DNA of 64,000 nucleotides, from the NCBI GenBank assembly GCA_037953625.1, contig CM075652.1, positions 50,709,501-50,773,500 on the forward strand. The letters are read 5' to 3'. A model generated the notes under the pieces. That model saw only the letters and a program-made list of their open reading frames with translations. It was not told where the DNA came from and searched no databases. How positions within the stretch are numbered: position 1 is the first letter of the stretch; every line of letters starts with the position of its first letter. Of the stretch, positions 35,164 to 46,882 are shown in pieces. Source of the DNA: Crotalaria pallida. Its lineage: Eukaryota; Streptophyta; Magnoliopsida; Fabales; Fabaceae. The translations under genes were made by a program, and so were the position numbers.

Positions 35164-36688
35164 CATATATCTTGTATCAATTTAATTCTCCAAAGATTTT
35201 TTGAATTAATTAAATTTGCCAAAGACTAACATGACATCACCTTAATTCTTTTTCGATTAATCCATTAGTCATTTCATTAAGTGTCATGTGACATTTTTTC
35301 AATGGCTATTTCTCTCAACGCATGGGATTATATATCCCTTGATTTTTTAATATTTTTAAAAGAAAAATTAAAAAAAAAAAAAACCCAACCTATCACCACC
35401 ATCTTCTTCCTTCTCAGCATCTTAAAATGCAGAATGTGAGTTTAGATCGAAATGCATTTTATTCTTTGCAAACAATATCTCAATTAAAATCTCAGCTTCT
35501 TTCATGACGTTTCAAATTTTAGTTGGGGCTTGAGGTTTTGAAATTATGCTAGCAAGACTTTTCTGGTGCTCTGATAGATATTCTGTTTCTAGAGTCTATG
35601 TAAGACAGTGGAGGGAGCGAATACACATTGGGGATATCCTTGTAATTTACCTACCTGATCATGTAACAACAGAAGGGAGAGAAAAGTATGAGTGAATTGG
35701 ATTAGAAGGGAGGGTTGATAGCTGTTTAAGCAGAATTGGGTATGAGGGTTTTAATGGAGGTGGGCGGTTTAGGAATAACATTCTACGTAAGACTCCCTCT
35801 ATTTTTCATTTCTTTTCTTGTATGTTGTTATCTTAAGAATTCCATAACTTTTGTGTTGTACCTTAATGGAACTAGACAACCGGTCTCCACCTTTCTCTAT
35901 TACTAATATATTCTGTTGGATGTCAAATATAAGAAAAAAAATTTCATTAGTTGAGTATATTTAATTTTCTTGATTTAATAAAAAATAGATTATTTTAGGA
36001 TAATACACTGTAAATGAAACGAAAATTAATTGATTTAATCACTTTATTAAGATATTTTAAGAATGATTTTATTGATAATAAAAAGTTAATTAACTTTTGT
36101 TTATATTTGAGACCACTAATGAAATTTTTTATTTGCTTATATATAAGATCGGAGAGAACAAGTTCCTAACAAATTGGCTAGAGAGTATGTGCATGTTTGA
36201 TTTGGCGGTAGAAAATTATGTTAGGGTTCAAAATCACGTTGGATGTAAAACAACTATGAGTAGCTTTTATTTTCAGAATCAATTCCAGGATAATCTAACG
36301 TGCATTTAATCATGCACTATGTATATGTGCCTAACATGTAATGTAAGGATGTGTATGTGACTTCTTCAATGGGAAGGAAGGGAAGCAGGGCAATTCTTTA
36401 AGAAGAAACAAAACTTAATTGATAGTGATGTGGGTTGAGATTATTTTTTTTTTCATCTTAAAATCTTAACCATTGAATATATCCAACAATTAAAAATTCA
36501 AAAAAGGGATAATCCAGTGTTTCATGCATAAATACGTTAGGAAAAATAACCAAAAAAAAAATGCCACATGACACTTATCATATTGACCAACGGATTGATG
36601 CACAAAGAAACTAATGAGATGTCATTTTAATTTTTGAAAGATTTAATTCCAAAAATCTCTCATTAAGTTGATGCCAGATATATTTACA
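35164..36688. mobile_element. Long-TIR MULE-like element
   Basis: Two arms of roughly 170 bp, 35164-35340 and 36480-36688, are imperfect inverted copies. Shared words include ATATATCT, ATGACATC, CATTAGT, AAGTGTCATGTG(A/G)CATTTTTT and GGATTAT. The interior, about 1.1 kb, is non-coding as far as I can see. I could not fix the target duplication, so the exact ends are approximate. It lies 30 bp from the preceding MULE. Confidence 0.6.
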
Positions 36689-37315
36689 AACTTAATAGAC
36701 TATTAACTCTATTTCTAATAGTATGCATGTTAATGCTACTCAAGCAAAATTTGTTTGCAATATGGGAACCAAAATGAGTTGGCAATGTTTAGTGGCAAAT
36801 GGATATCTTCTAGAATAACCAATGTCTAATCTTGGCTCATTCTTAATGGTTATGTAGCATTTCTCTTGATTGCCACCATCTGGGGTATAATTGGAAGAAT
36901 TATTTTTTGCCCATGTGTGAAGCAAACAAAGATCTGAATTCTAAAGTTGTGTACATCCAGCAAGAAGGCAAACATATTAGCATCATCAAAAACATCCTAT
37001 ATTTTTTGTGCACCTAAAGAAGTTGGCTGGTATTCCAATAACAAAAATACACCCAAAAAATAATCAGAGTCATCTCATGTAGGCTCAAGAATGCTGCAAT
37101 TTCAAGCTCTCCAGCTGCTCCCGTGCTGTAACCTGAGGTCAAGAAATGACATAATACCAAGTTTAGTCGTGAGCCATTTGAATGGAGTAAGCGGAAAGAA
37201 GTAAAAAAAAAAAAAAAAAAAAAAAAGAAGAAGGAAGAGCAACCAATACAAACCTGGGTTGAACCAAAACACAAAAGTTAAGAGCCCAAGATTATACAAA
37301 ACCCCAAACTAGAAA
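36689..37315. other. Sequence between MULEs with an exon-like minus ORF
   Basis: The minus frame 36925-36740 (61 codons) contains TWAKNNSSNYTPDGGNQEKC and GYSRRYPFATKHCQL, with normal-looking amino-acid composition, ending at a stop. I recognise no family. A 23-base poly-A run lies at 37204-37226. The rest is featureless. Confidence 0.3.
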
Positions 37316-37689
37316 GAGTTTTAGATTACAAACTCCATATACTTTCTCCAAACCCCAATTTTATACGGGAAATTATCAGAATGCCCTAATTAAAAAATAT
37401 TAGATTACAAATCCCTAAAAATATTCATGAACCCCAAAGCCTTTTTCATCTTCCTAAAAATATCCATGAACCCCAAAACCCTTTTCATCTCCTTTTGCCA
37501 CCATGATATTGCAACTCCCCAAATTAAAAAATATTAGATTACAAACCCCTAAAAATATCCATGAACCCCAAAACCCTTTTTATCTCCTTAAAAATATCCA
37601 TGAAAACCCTTTTTATCTCCTTAAAAATATCCATGAACCCCAAAGCCCTTTTCATCTCCCTTTGCCACCCTAATATAGGCATATAGCAA

Positions 37690-38713
37690 GTTGGCGTTTG
37701 ATTTGGTGCCAAAAATTATGGCACCACCAGTGATTCCAAGCCTTGCAACCATTGATTTTTGTGGATCAGGTCATCGACGGTTGATTTTAAACAATGTACC
37801 ACCTTCTCTACAAGTCAAAGTATAGCTATACGTATTACATACAAAATCAATAACCTCCTTACACATATTACATACATTTGCAGTGAAGTCCATATAGATA
37901 CAGTTCCTGGAAATAAATATAAAAGAGAATATAAACTTAGTGAAAATTTACTGATGTTTTTTTCATTTTTTTTTGGTGCGAAATGTATGTTTTTTTCAGT
38001 AATAAACAAATTATTAGCTGTCAAATATTTATTAAAAATGTCATTAATTAATTAATTGTGTGACAAACTTAATGACAAAACATAGTGTTTAATAATTGTT
38101 TGGCTTAATTATGACACGAGTCCATAAAGTTGGGGATATATTTGTCAGATTTTTTTTTTCCAAATGTCTGACTCCTTAAAGTTACTTCTGAGGTTGTCAT
38201 ACACCCTATTAGCAATTATGACCAATTTTGGGAATATATTAGCATTGTGGTGCAGCGTGATGTCACATGGGCCAAGACGACCTCTCTCTTTAATTTTTTT
38301 TTAATTTTTATTTAATTAAAAATATAAAAATATTAAGTTTTTTAGTTTTTTTATTAAAAAAAGAAAACTTTGCCCACGGGACACCACGTGCCTAACCTCC
38401 TGCGTCTCTAACCAGGATTCTGATGTTATATATCAGCAAAATTAATAGTAGGATATATGACAAACACATAAATAATTTCGACAAGTAAGACATTAAAACT
38501 ACATAAATATCTTGGACTTGTAAACTTTTTACACTTTTAGTATCCTCTAACAAGTGCCCATGACCCTTATTATTTTTATGTTAAAACTACTACTCCCTCA
38601 ACGGTGGATATTATTATTAACATTATTATTAATATTATTATTATCATTATCATAACTACCACTCCCTCTACTCAACGTTGTTGCAGTTGTTATTATTATT
38701 CTTATCAATTATC

Positions 38714-38749
<36 letters not shown>

Positions 38750-39474
38750 CAAAAGTACTCCCTCCTCACACGGTTTTACTCACTCTCTTCTCCCAAAACC
38801 CAGTCACTTAGTGACTCTGCATATCATTCCATTCTTTGCTATTCCCTCTCTACTCACTCTTCTCCCTCACGGTTCCACTATTCTTCTCCTTCATTCATCT
38901 CGAACGCTCTCTCCTTCACAGTTCCCTCACGGTTCCACCCTTCATCTCAACCTCCATATCCTGCACCTGAAAATCCCATCACAATCGAATCAAACGAGAG
39001 CTCGAAGAGGAATTGGAACTGAAGAGGATTAGGAAAAACGAAATGGCCAGCTGCAACCAAGAGAGCTCGATCCGCGAATCTGCAATCTGGGTTTCGTTTC
39101 GTATGTGGGTTTGAGCTTAAGGATTTGATTCACTAAGTGGATTCAAGTATTTGATCTTGCTGGATGTGTTCATTTAGCAAGAAAGACAAAGGGAGAAGTT
39201 CTGGAGAGAAAGACGGATAGAGAATGAAAGAGAAATAATTCAAGACACTGAAAAAAAAAAGAGAAAATGGGCTCAATTAAAAAAAAAAAAAGAAAGAAAA
39301 TGGGCTCAAGTTTGGAGTGTGTTTTTTTATTAAAACCAACTAAGGATTTTTTAGTAAAAGAAACAATCACCGGTAATTCCTTGCGAGAATACCCAAATAT
39401 GACTTACAGTAACAGGTAAAAATACGTCTTCACCAATGGTGCCGTATGCATACGGCACCACATTAAAATCGTTC
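37690..39474. mobile_element. Hairpin-ended, Mutator-sized TIR element (1.8 kb) in the left arm
   Basis: Flanked by the 9-bp duplication ATATAGCAA (37681-37689 and 39475-39483); the other arm shows the unfilled site. Exactly 14 nt inside each end lies a hairpin with stem TGGTGCC/GGCACCA: 37704-37726 with a 9-nt loop, and 39437-39460, where it is a perfect 24-nt palindrome. The 14-nt termini themselves match poorly. The interior carries ATT/AAT microsatellites and a CT-rich leader-like stretch (38755-39040) ahead of a short ORF from the ATG near 39042 (MASCNQESSIRES...), possibly a captured 5' gene end. Confidence 0.75.
38604..38750. repeat. ATT/AAT microsatellites
   Basis: Imperfect (ATT)n at about 38608-38652 and a cleaner (AATA/ATA)n run at about 38714-38748. 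The amino-acid runs in the ORFs across them are artefacts. Confidence 0.9.
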
Positions 39475-39922
39475 ATATAGCAACTCTCCTTTCTTCTCTC
39501 ATTCATATCTCCAAAAATAACTCACTTTTCTACACCTCTTCCAAACCCAACCTTTCACTTTCCAAAAGTAATAGTTTTTTTTGCCTCCACTTTCATCAAT
39601 TTCAAGTTTTTGGTGCATCATTGGAGCAGTGTTGGTGTTTTTGATTGCTTTTGCGCTAAGGTACGTTTTTTTTAAAACTGTAGAAAAACATGTTTCCGAC
39701 TCGGGACTTTCGGAAAATGTTGTGCATGATACAGTGGACATTTCCGACACCCATAGATCGGAAAAAATTCTAATAGATAGGTCTCGGAATCAACTTGATT
39801 AATACTGTATGAATGTTTCCGAAGACTTTAAGTCGGAAACTATATTTTGAATTTATGTTTCATGATGATTTTTTGTTGATCAAAATTACTAATTAGAAAT
39901 GTTATTTCTTTTTTATAACATC

Positions 39923-40702
39923 ATGGATCAAAATGAAAGGAATGTTTTTGATAATCTTCAAATCGACGCAGTAGAAGTTCATGATTATGGGGGTGCATTT
40001 TGTACTAATCTATTGTTTGTGAGTTGTGATGAGGTTGATTTTGTGAAGAAGCTTGGGTTGGAACAAGGGTAACAAGATCTGATGGAGGGAAAGATTCTTC
40101 TAAAAGACAGAGTGGTTTTTGGGTGCGAGAAAGGAAGTGCAGTACGGTACTGGTTCAAAGAAGTGTAATTGCCCATTTGGCTTGCATGCTATGCCAATTA
40201 CAAAAGAAGAAGGTTGGAAATAGGAAGTGAAATGTGAAAATCATAACCATCCTCCATACAAGTTGATGGTTGGACATACTGTTAAGTTGTCAAAGGAGGA
40301 ACGTAAGCTTGTCATTAACATGACAAAAAGCAGTGTAAAGCCTAAGAGGGTTTTGACAACATCTGTTCAAGTTACTCACCAATGAAGGGTATGAAGCATG
40401 ACATACTACCAACGAAGGATCCGATGATGTTAAAAGTATGTTTTGGGTTCATCCTACCTCAATACAACCTATGCAAAATTTCAGCACAGTATTAATTTTG
40501 GATAGCACATACAAGACAAATGGGTACAAGATGCCAATGCTCGATATTGTTGGGCAAACTTTGACCTGGAAGACCTTTACCGTTGCATTTTGTTTCATCT
40601 CTTATGAAACCACGGAGACATATGTGTGAGTATTAGAGAAGCTTCGCAATTTGATTTCAAACCGGCTTGCTATCCCAAAGTGATAGTAACTGATACGGAT
40701 GT
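39923..40702 (+). pseudogene. MULE transposase, left-arm copy (N-terminal part)
   Basis: A start ATG (MDQNERNVFDNLQID) leads into a FAR1/MuDR-like N-terminal region (FGCEKGS, KKCNCPFGLHA, EVKCENHNHPPYK). After several frame breaks comes the transposase core MFWVHPTSIQPMQ, LILDSTYKTNGYKMPML and DIVGQT, which holds the first catalytic Asp of the DDE triad (LDSTYKT). It continues to VIVTDTD, the second Asp, exactly where the LTR element at 40703 inserted. It resumes at 44605. The frame is broken before the core (stop in GLEQG*), so it is a pseudogene. Confidence 0.85.
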
Positions 40703-43700
40703 TGATACGCCCAGGAAATGAGACCATGGATTCCAATTCTTTTCTCCAAGACAACGATTAAATGATCTTAGACTCTAACCCTCAATGGATTCGGTTTCCA
40801 TTCAATTAACACCTTAAGACCATGAATCTTATGATTCAAGGTTCAATCGTTGTGTTCTTTTGTTTAAAAGTTCATTACTCTTTTCAAGTCCTCAGAAAAC
40901 CAAGCATGGAATTTTATGTTCAAACTCAACACATTGATTAAGGGAAGGAATCAAAACCGAATTGATGAGAAAACTCAAAGAAGAAACTCAAAACAAGAAA
41001 CACTTTCAGTCACTCAAAGAAGATCACGAATTAATCTTCAAACACAAGACTTAAGAAAACTAATCTCTTTTTGTATTTTTGTAAGTTGAACACAAGTGTG
41101 TTTTTAGACTCAAAAACAACAAAGATAAACCAAAAAGGATAGGAAGATGGCACCTTCTTCATGGAAGGAGGGAAACCACCTTGCTTCACAAAGCATCTCA
41201 CCTTGGAAGACTCAGTCTTGGTTCAATCACTGAACCTCCAAAAGAATCACTCCATTGAAATAGAAGGCATCACGCCTAGCCAAGGCACAAGGCCAAGTCA
41301 CATGGTTTTTTTTTTCAAAGTTTCAACCTCCTTTATTCATCAAAAGAAATGCCTTTTATAGGCTATAAGAGATAAGGGTGGCGTACAAATCAAGCACCCT
41401 ATCATTGCCTATACTAATCCTAAGATCATAAACCTAAGTTAATGCCGCATGATTACAACCTATAACCCCCCATTCATTACAAATGTAACGCCCCATTATG
41501 ACCTAATTATTATATTTAATCCACATACTAATGATAGAGGTTACAAATTGTATAATTACAAACTAATACTAAAAGATTCTTCCAAATTTTATGAAGGCAA
41601 CCAAGACTTCTTCTTTCTCCTTGCTTGGCCATGAGCTTCAAGCTCCATTGTCCTTGGCTGAATTCGTATTCATGGCTAGGAAGAGCATCTTTTGGTTTTT
41701 AAAACTAAAATTAATTTGTAACTCCCCATTAATGCATTAATCATGCATTAACTAATTCTAATTATGATGCAAGCTCATGATGATGATGATTGGAGCCTTC
41801 ATGTTTTTGTAACTCGTGTTAAAGGCCATGAATGAACATAATGGTCATTAATGATCCTTTTAATGTTTAATCAATTTGCAACCTTCACTTTTAAGTTCAT
41901 TCTCTCATCATCTTTAAGCTTTTCACCATTCTAATTTCGTGCATTCCTTGGCCTCCACATTTAGTGACCTTATTTCATGAGGAAAATTGTCTTTATTAAG
42001 GGTATGTGTCCTCCAGAAGAGCACCTTTAAGGGCAGTCCCTTAAATTCTCCAATCTTGAGCTTAATTGCCTTAGGAATGTATTTGAGTCACCTTGGTCTC
42101 TCTTGAGGAGACTATCATTCCCTCCCTCTTGAAGAGGATTTGCCCTCAAATCCTGATGGTCCTAAAACAAAGAACACTCACATCAATTCAAAACAGAAAA
42201 CTTGAAAACACATTCACTAACCCTTCAAGCATCAAGCTTATTGACACTTTTGTTCTTGACTAGTCTAGTGTCCTAGACAAGGACTTATTGCTTCCAACTG
42301 TTGTGCTCATTCCCTTCCACCAGGATTAAACACAACCATCCTTAAGAACCTTACAAATGTTGGATTTGGTTGACAATTCCAACAACAACTTCAGCTTTGA
42401 CCCATGTGATGCTTCACACTTGTTAAAACTAGAGAACTAAAAACAATTCTAGTCCTAAACAAATGAAAAGATACATGTCCTATTACATGATTACATGGCT
42501 CTTGACTCAACTCAAGATAAAAGACTCAACCTAACTAGGAAATAATAAAAATTCCTATCCAAACATGGTTGCTCTATGATACATGCACTCAATCTTCTTT
42601 CCCAATTGAGGCATTGGTGAGTGTACCCCTTTGGTACTTTATTCTTGGCAACCTGAAAATCCAAACAAACAAAAGGATTCACAAGATAAGTGTTAGAAAG
42701 ATTAGAATTTAAGCAAAGCTCTCCACTCTTGTTTTCACTCAAAGTGTTTGCACTCTTTGTGTCTTCTTCAAGCTCTCTTTGCTTTTCATTCTTTCTCACA
42801 AGTGTTTCACTTTCAAGCATCTCACCCTGAAGTGTTTCACTCCTAAGCATCTCACTCTCAAGTGTCTCATTTATGATTTCTTGCTCTCTTTTCCTTTCAT
42901 GGATTGGTCTTCCAAAACTCTTCCCACCAAAAGCACTTCTTTTAATTGTGTCATGTTTTCATTCTTACTTGATGTTGGCTCCACAAGGATTTTTAAGAAT
43001 GCAACATCAAAAGTTCAGCAACCAGAGACTCTAAGACTCAAAAACTTAAAGAATCAAAGTCACAAAAACTCAAAGTGTGCTTAAGACTTAACAAGTTTGA
43101 CTAAACACAAAAAGAAATGGTTAAGCCACAATTCACCAACACACTATAACAACTTAAGACACAAGACGAAAGACTCAATAATGTGTATAAAACTCAAACT
43201 CTTCTTGACCAAGAACAAAAAGTTTTTTTTTAATTCGGCCAAGACAACATTTCAGACACACTATTGTTAAAACAACTACCAACACAAAATGAGACTCAAA
43301 ATGTGTTTATAAAAACTCAAACTATCTTGACCAAAACAAAAGAGCCTAATTCGGCCAAGACACAAAACAAACTCTAAGAAATGCAACAAATCAAAACTCA
43401 ATCACAAAACAACCAAGATTCAACAAACTTGGCCACGGTTTTTACACAAAACCGATTTTAGGAAAAAAAAGTCGTGACAAGACAAAAACCAAAAGGTTTG
43501 CCACGGTTTTAAAAGGAAACAAAATTTTTTCCACGATTTTGCCAAGAACACCCCATGATAGCCACGGTTCTCACAAAACCAATTTTTAGACACGATTTTC
43601 TTTGACTCAACGAAATAAATAAGGACGACACAACAACTTAGAACAGCCACGGTTTTTGCATATAACACAGCACAAAAATTGTCGCGGTTTTGAGATTGCA

Positions 43701-44599
43701 CAAAAACAAGAACAAAGAATGACTCAACGACGAAACAAACCAAACAGTCACGGTTTGAATTTGACACATCAAACAGCCACGATTTAGTTTGCCACAACTG
43801 GACAAACACCAAAACGACTCAAATGATTCACACTTGAATCAAAATCCCGAATCAAAGACTCAAAGAAAAGTACCTTAGAAAAAATTGAACCTTGTTACCA
43901 CTTTGATGAGTGGTTCATGGCTTGGCTCATACCAAGTTGATACCCACTTATTGATAACAACATGGACGATTTTTCCTAAGAGAAGTTTGGCTCTGATACC
44001 ACTTTGATACGCCCAGGAAATGAGACCATGGTTTCCAATTATTTCTCTAAGGCAAAGATCAAATGATCTTATACTCAAATTCAAAAAGGATTAGGTTTTC
44101 AATGAAATCACGCCTTAAGGCAACAATTCTTACAATTAAAGGTTCAATTCTTCTTGCTTTTTAAGAGTTGATGAAGGAAATCTTATGATCATCGACAAGG
44201 TTCTCGAATTAAGATTGATGCAACCAACATGAAACAAAGCTTGGATGCTTGAGTAAAAACGTGACTTGTTCACATTTCAAGAGAGTGATTCTCTTACTCT
44301 TGTTTGCAAGAAGGAACTCAACTTGTGTGATGCAAATTGAGTCCAACCAAGGCTTATCTTTGGATCCTTCAAGAGTGGCGCCTTCCTTCTTATATCCTTT
44401 GTTCTTGTTTTTCTCTACACAATTTGGTTCATCCCTCATTGTCTTTGTTATCATTTCCGTTCTTTCATTCAAGACAAAAACTAATTGAAGGAGCTTTTTC
44501 TAAGATTTTCATAAGAACAAATACCCAATTGTTCATTGGATTCCACTTATTCAAGAGGATCCATTTTGGAATCATAGGTCTCAAACCTTGGGTGTATCA
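40703..44599 (-). mobile_element. Non-coding LTR retrotransposon (gypsy-like) inserted in the MULE transposase
   Basis: Target duplication GATGT at 40698-40702 and 44600-44604; ends TGATACGCCC and GGTGTATCA. A minus-strand primer site TGGTATCAGAGCC lies at 43989-44001 next to the 5' LTR (44005-44599). The 3' LTR is read as 40703-42117, bounded by the purine tract AAGAGGGAGGGAA and the GAGGATTTGCCCTCAAATCC stretch seen at the pol end of gypsy chromoviruses. The interior 42118-43988 has no gag or pol and is rich in GCCACGGTTTT-type repeats (43430-43790). The two LTRs share their inner-end 200 bp but differ in length (595 versus 1415 bp), so the 5' LTR looks internally deleted. Confidence 0.8.
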
Positions 44600-44604
44600 G
44601 ATGT

Positions 44605-44750
44605 CGCCCCGGGTAAGGCATTGGAGCATGTTTTTCCAATGGCTTCACATTTGCTTTGTCAATTCCACATAAAATGCAACGTTCAGGCGAGGACATACTG
44701 CATGACAGTCAATGCGGCAAAGCACATTCCCCATGCATAACGAACAATGC
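44605..44750 (+). pseudogene. MULE transposase, left-arm copy, continuation
   Basis: After the LTR element, the frame resumes as APGKALEHVFPMASHLLCQF and HIKCNVQARTYCMTVNAAKH, the segment after the second catalytic Asp. It then stops. The C-terminal part with the catalytic Glu and the zinc knuckle is missing, and the antisense mobile-domain ORF begins instead. Confidence 0.85.
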
Positions 44751-44807
44751 GGTGGGTATTATTCAGAGCCAACACGTACTACACGCCCACGTAGGCCATA
44801 CTCTTGT

Positions 44808-45272
44808 CTATGAACAAGGTTGACCCACTAGTGCTAATAGATAGCAACAGGCAACGAACTCGAATTTCCCAGCCTCCACGTGAGCATAATACCATTGGTG
44901 GAGTGTGCTAATCCGGATGGCTCCACCACTGTTCTTCTTTGTCTCCGCAATTGTTGCCATATCATTGCTCAAGTATAGTTCCATCGTCCCTGCACCATCG
45001 GCAGCATTGGACTTCTTCCATGAAATAAATCTCCCGAATACCGGTACATGGAGAAGACATGATACATCGTCCAATGTAAATGTCATCTCTTCAACCGGGA
45101 GATGTAACATGTTGGTATCTCTATACCAACGCTTTGCAAACGCAGACAGCAGCTTCCTAACGATCTGCTCGTTTGATGCTCCAACAAGCGATGCCAATAC
45201 GAACCTTTCAACAATCACCCTCACATTAGCCAATACGGACCTTTCAACAATCACCCTCACATTATTAGGCAA
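44808..45272 (-). pseudogene. Plant mobile domain (PMD/MAIN-like) ORF, left arm
   Basis: 154 codons. It contains RKLLSAFAKRWYRDTNMLHL, TFTLDDVSCLLHVPVFG, STLHQWYYAHVEAGKFEFVA and CCYLLALVG, the N-terminal part of the plant mobile domain found in MAIN/MAIL proteins and in many transposons. The domain is cut after about 140 residues; a full PMD is about twice as long. The N-terminus includes a short tandem duplication (NVRVIVER twice, around 45195-45265). It lies tail-to-tail with the transposase fragment and head-to-head with its inverted copy at 45388. It may be a captured fragment with no function. Confidence 0.75.
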
Positions 45273-45387
45273 CTCTCAGGGGTGTCGGAAAACATCATAT
45301 CCGAGACTCAATGTCGAAAATGACATGTCGGAAATGAGAGTTGCCTAAAGATGTGAGGGTGATTGTTGAAAGGTCCGGATTGACATC

Positions 45388-45801
45388 GTGATTGGAGCAT
45401 CATACGAGCAGATCGATAGGAAGTTGTTGTCTGCGTTTGCTAAACGTTGGTACAAGGATACCAACTCGTTTCATCTCCCGAATGGAGAGATGACAGTTAC
45501 ATTGGATGATGTATCATGTCTTCTCCGCATACCGGTATTTGGGAGATTTATTTCATGGAAGAAACCCAATGCTGTTGATGGTGCAGGGATGATGAAACTA
45601 TACTTGGTCTTTGACATGGCAAGAGCCACTGCGGAGGCAAAGAAAAACCATGGTGGAGCCATCCGGTTTAGCACACTCCACCAATGGTATCATGCTCACG
45701 TGAAGGCTGGGAGATTCGAGTTCACTGCCCGTTGCTATCTATTAGCACTAGTGGGGTCAACATTGTTCATAGACAAGAGTATGACCTATATGGGCATGTA
45801 G
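45388..45801 (+). pseudogene. Plant mobile domain (PMD/MAIN-like) ORF, right arm
   Basis: 137 codons, the inverted copy of the ORF at 44808-45272. It contains LLSAFAKRWYKDTNSFHLPN, TLDDVSCLLRIPVFGRFISW and ARCYLLALVGSTLFIDKS; the last segment is a well-conserved PMD motif that the left copy has lost. The frame is open but ends abruptly at YMGM, where the antisense transposase end begins. Replacement-type differences from the left copy are modest, so both descend from one truncated fragment that already existed before the inverted duplication. Confidence 0.75.
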
Positions 45802-45824
45802 TACGTGTTGGCTCTGAACAATAC

Positions 45825-46882
45825 CCACCGCATTGACCGTTATGCAGGGAGGGCATGTGCTTTGTCGCATTAACCTTCATGAAGTACGTCCTCGACCGAA
45901 CGTTGCATTTTATTTGGAATTGACAAAGCAAATGTGAAGCCATTGGGAAAACATGATCCAATGCCTTACCGAGGATGATATCCATATATAGTTACTATCA
46001 CTTTGGTTTAATCAAATTGTGAAGCTTCTCTAATGCCCACACATATGTCTCCGTGGTCTCATAAGAGATTAAACAAAATGCAACGGTAAATGTGGCGAAG
46101 TTTGCCCAACAATATCGAGCATTAGCATCTTGTATCTATTTGTCTTGTATGTGTTATCCAAAATCAATATTGTGTTGAAATTTTGCAAAAGTTGTATTGA
46201 GGTAGGATGGACCCAAAACATGCTTTTAACCTCATCGGATCCTACATTGGTAGTATGCCATGTTTCATACCCTTCATCGGTGAGTAACTTGAACAGATGT
46301 TGCATCTGCGTTCTTGGATTCCGAATACCCCTTCGAGAATCTTTACGAACAGAATAGACTTTTTTAACCGTTGTCACATTGTCTGGGAATCTCTCCTTCA
46401 ATGTGGTCAGAACCCTTTTAGGCTTCACACCGCTTTTTGTCTATGTCAATGACAAACTTACGTTCCTCCTCTAACAGCTTAACAGCATGTCCAATCATCG
46501 ACTTGTATGGAGGATAGTTACGATTTCCACATTTCACTTCCAATTTCCAACATTCGCCTTTCGAAATTGGCTTAGCATACAAGTCGAATGGGCAATTACA
46601 CTTCTTCGATCCAATAACGTATTTGCCATCCCCTATGAACTTGAACACACCTCCTTTCTCGCACCCAAAAATTACCCTTTGTCCTTTAGAAGAATCTTTC
46701 TCTCCATCAGATCTTGTTATCTTCAAAAATAAACCCTTGTTCCAACACAAGATTCTTCACTAAATCAACTACCTCATCACGACTCACAAACAATCGATCG
46801 GTACAAAAAGCACCTCCATAATCATGAACTTCTATTGTCTTGATTTGAAGATTATCAAAAAATTCCCATCATTTTGATCCAT
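45825..46882 (-). pseudogene. MULE transposase, right-arm copy
   Basis: The minus-strand start at 46882 mirrors the left copy. Frames 46750-46418 (KITRSDGEKDS, RVIFGCEKGGVFKFIGDGKY, KKCNCPFDLYAK, LEVKCGNRNYPPYKSMIGHA) and 46428-46069 (RVLTTLKERFPDNVTTVKKV, WHTTNVGSDEVKSMFWVHP, ILILDNTYKTNRYKMLMLDI) cover the N-terminal DNA-binding-like region and the start of the DDE core. In the left copy the segment is LDSTYKT; here it is LDNTYKT, with the catalytic Asp kept. The segment after the second Asp is visible near 45840-45960 (DHVFPMASHLLCQF). No C-terminal part is present. It is frameshifted, so not active. Confidence 0.85.

Noticed and set aside
38604..39032. 142-codon ORF with Ile/Asn runs
   Set aside because: Spans microsatellites and a CT-rich leader; two frames are open equally.
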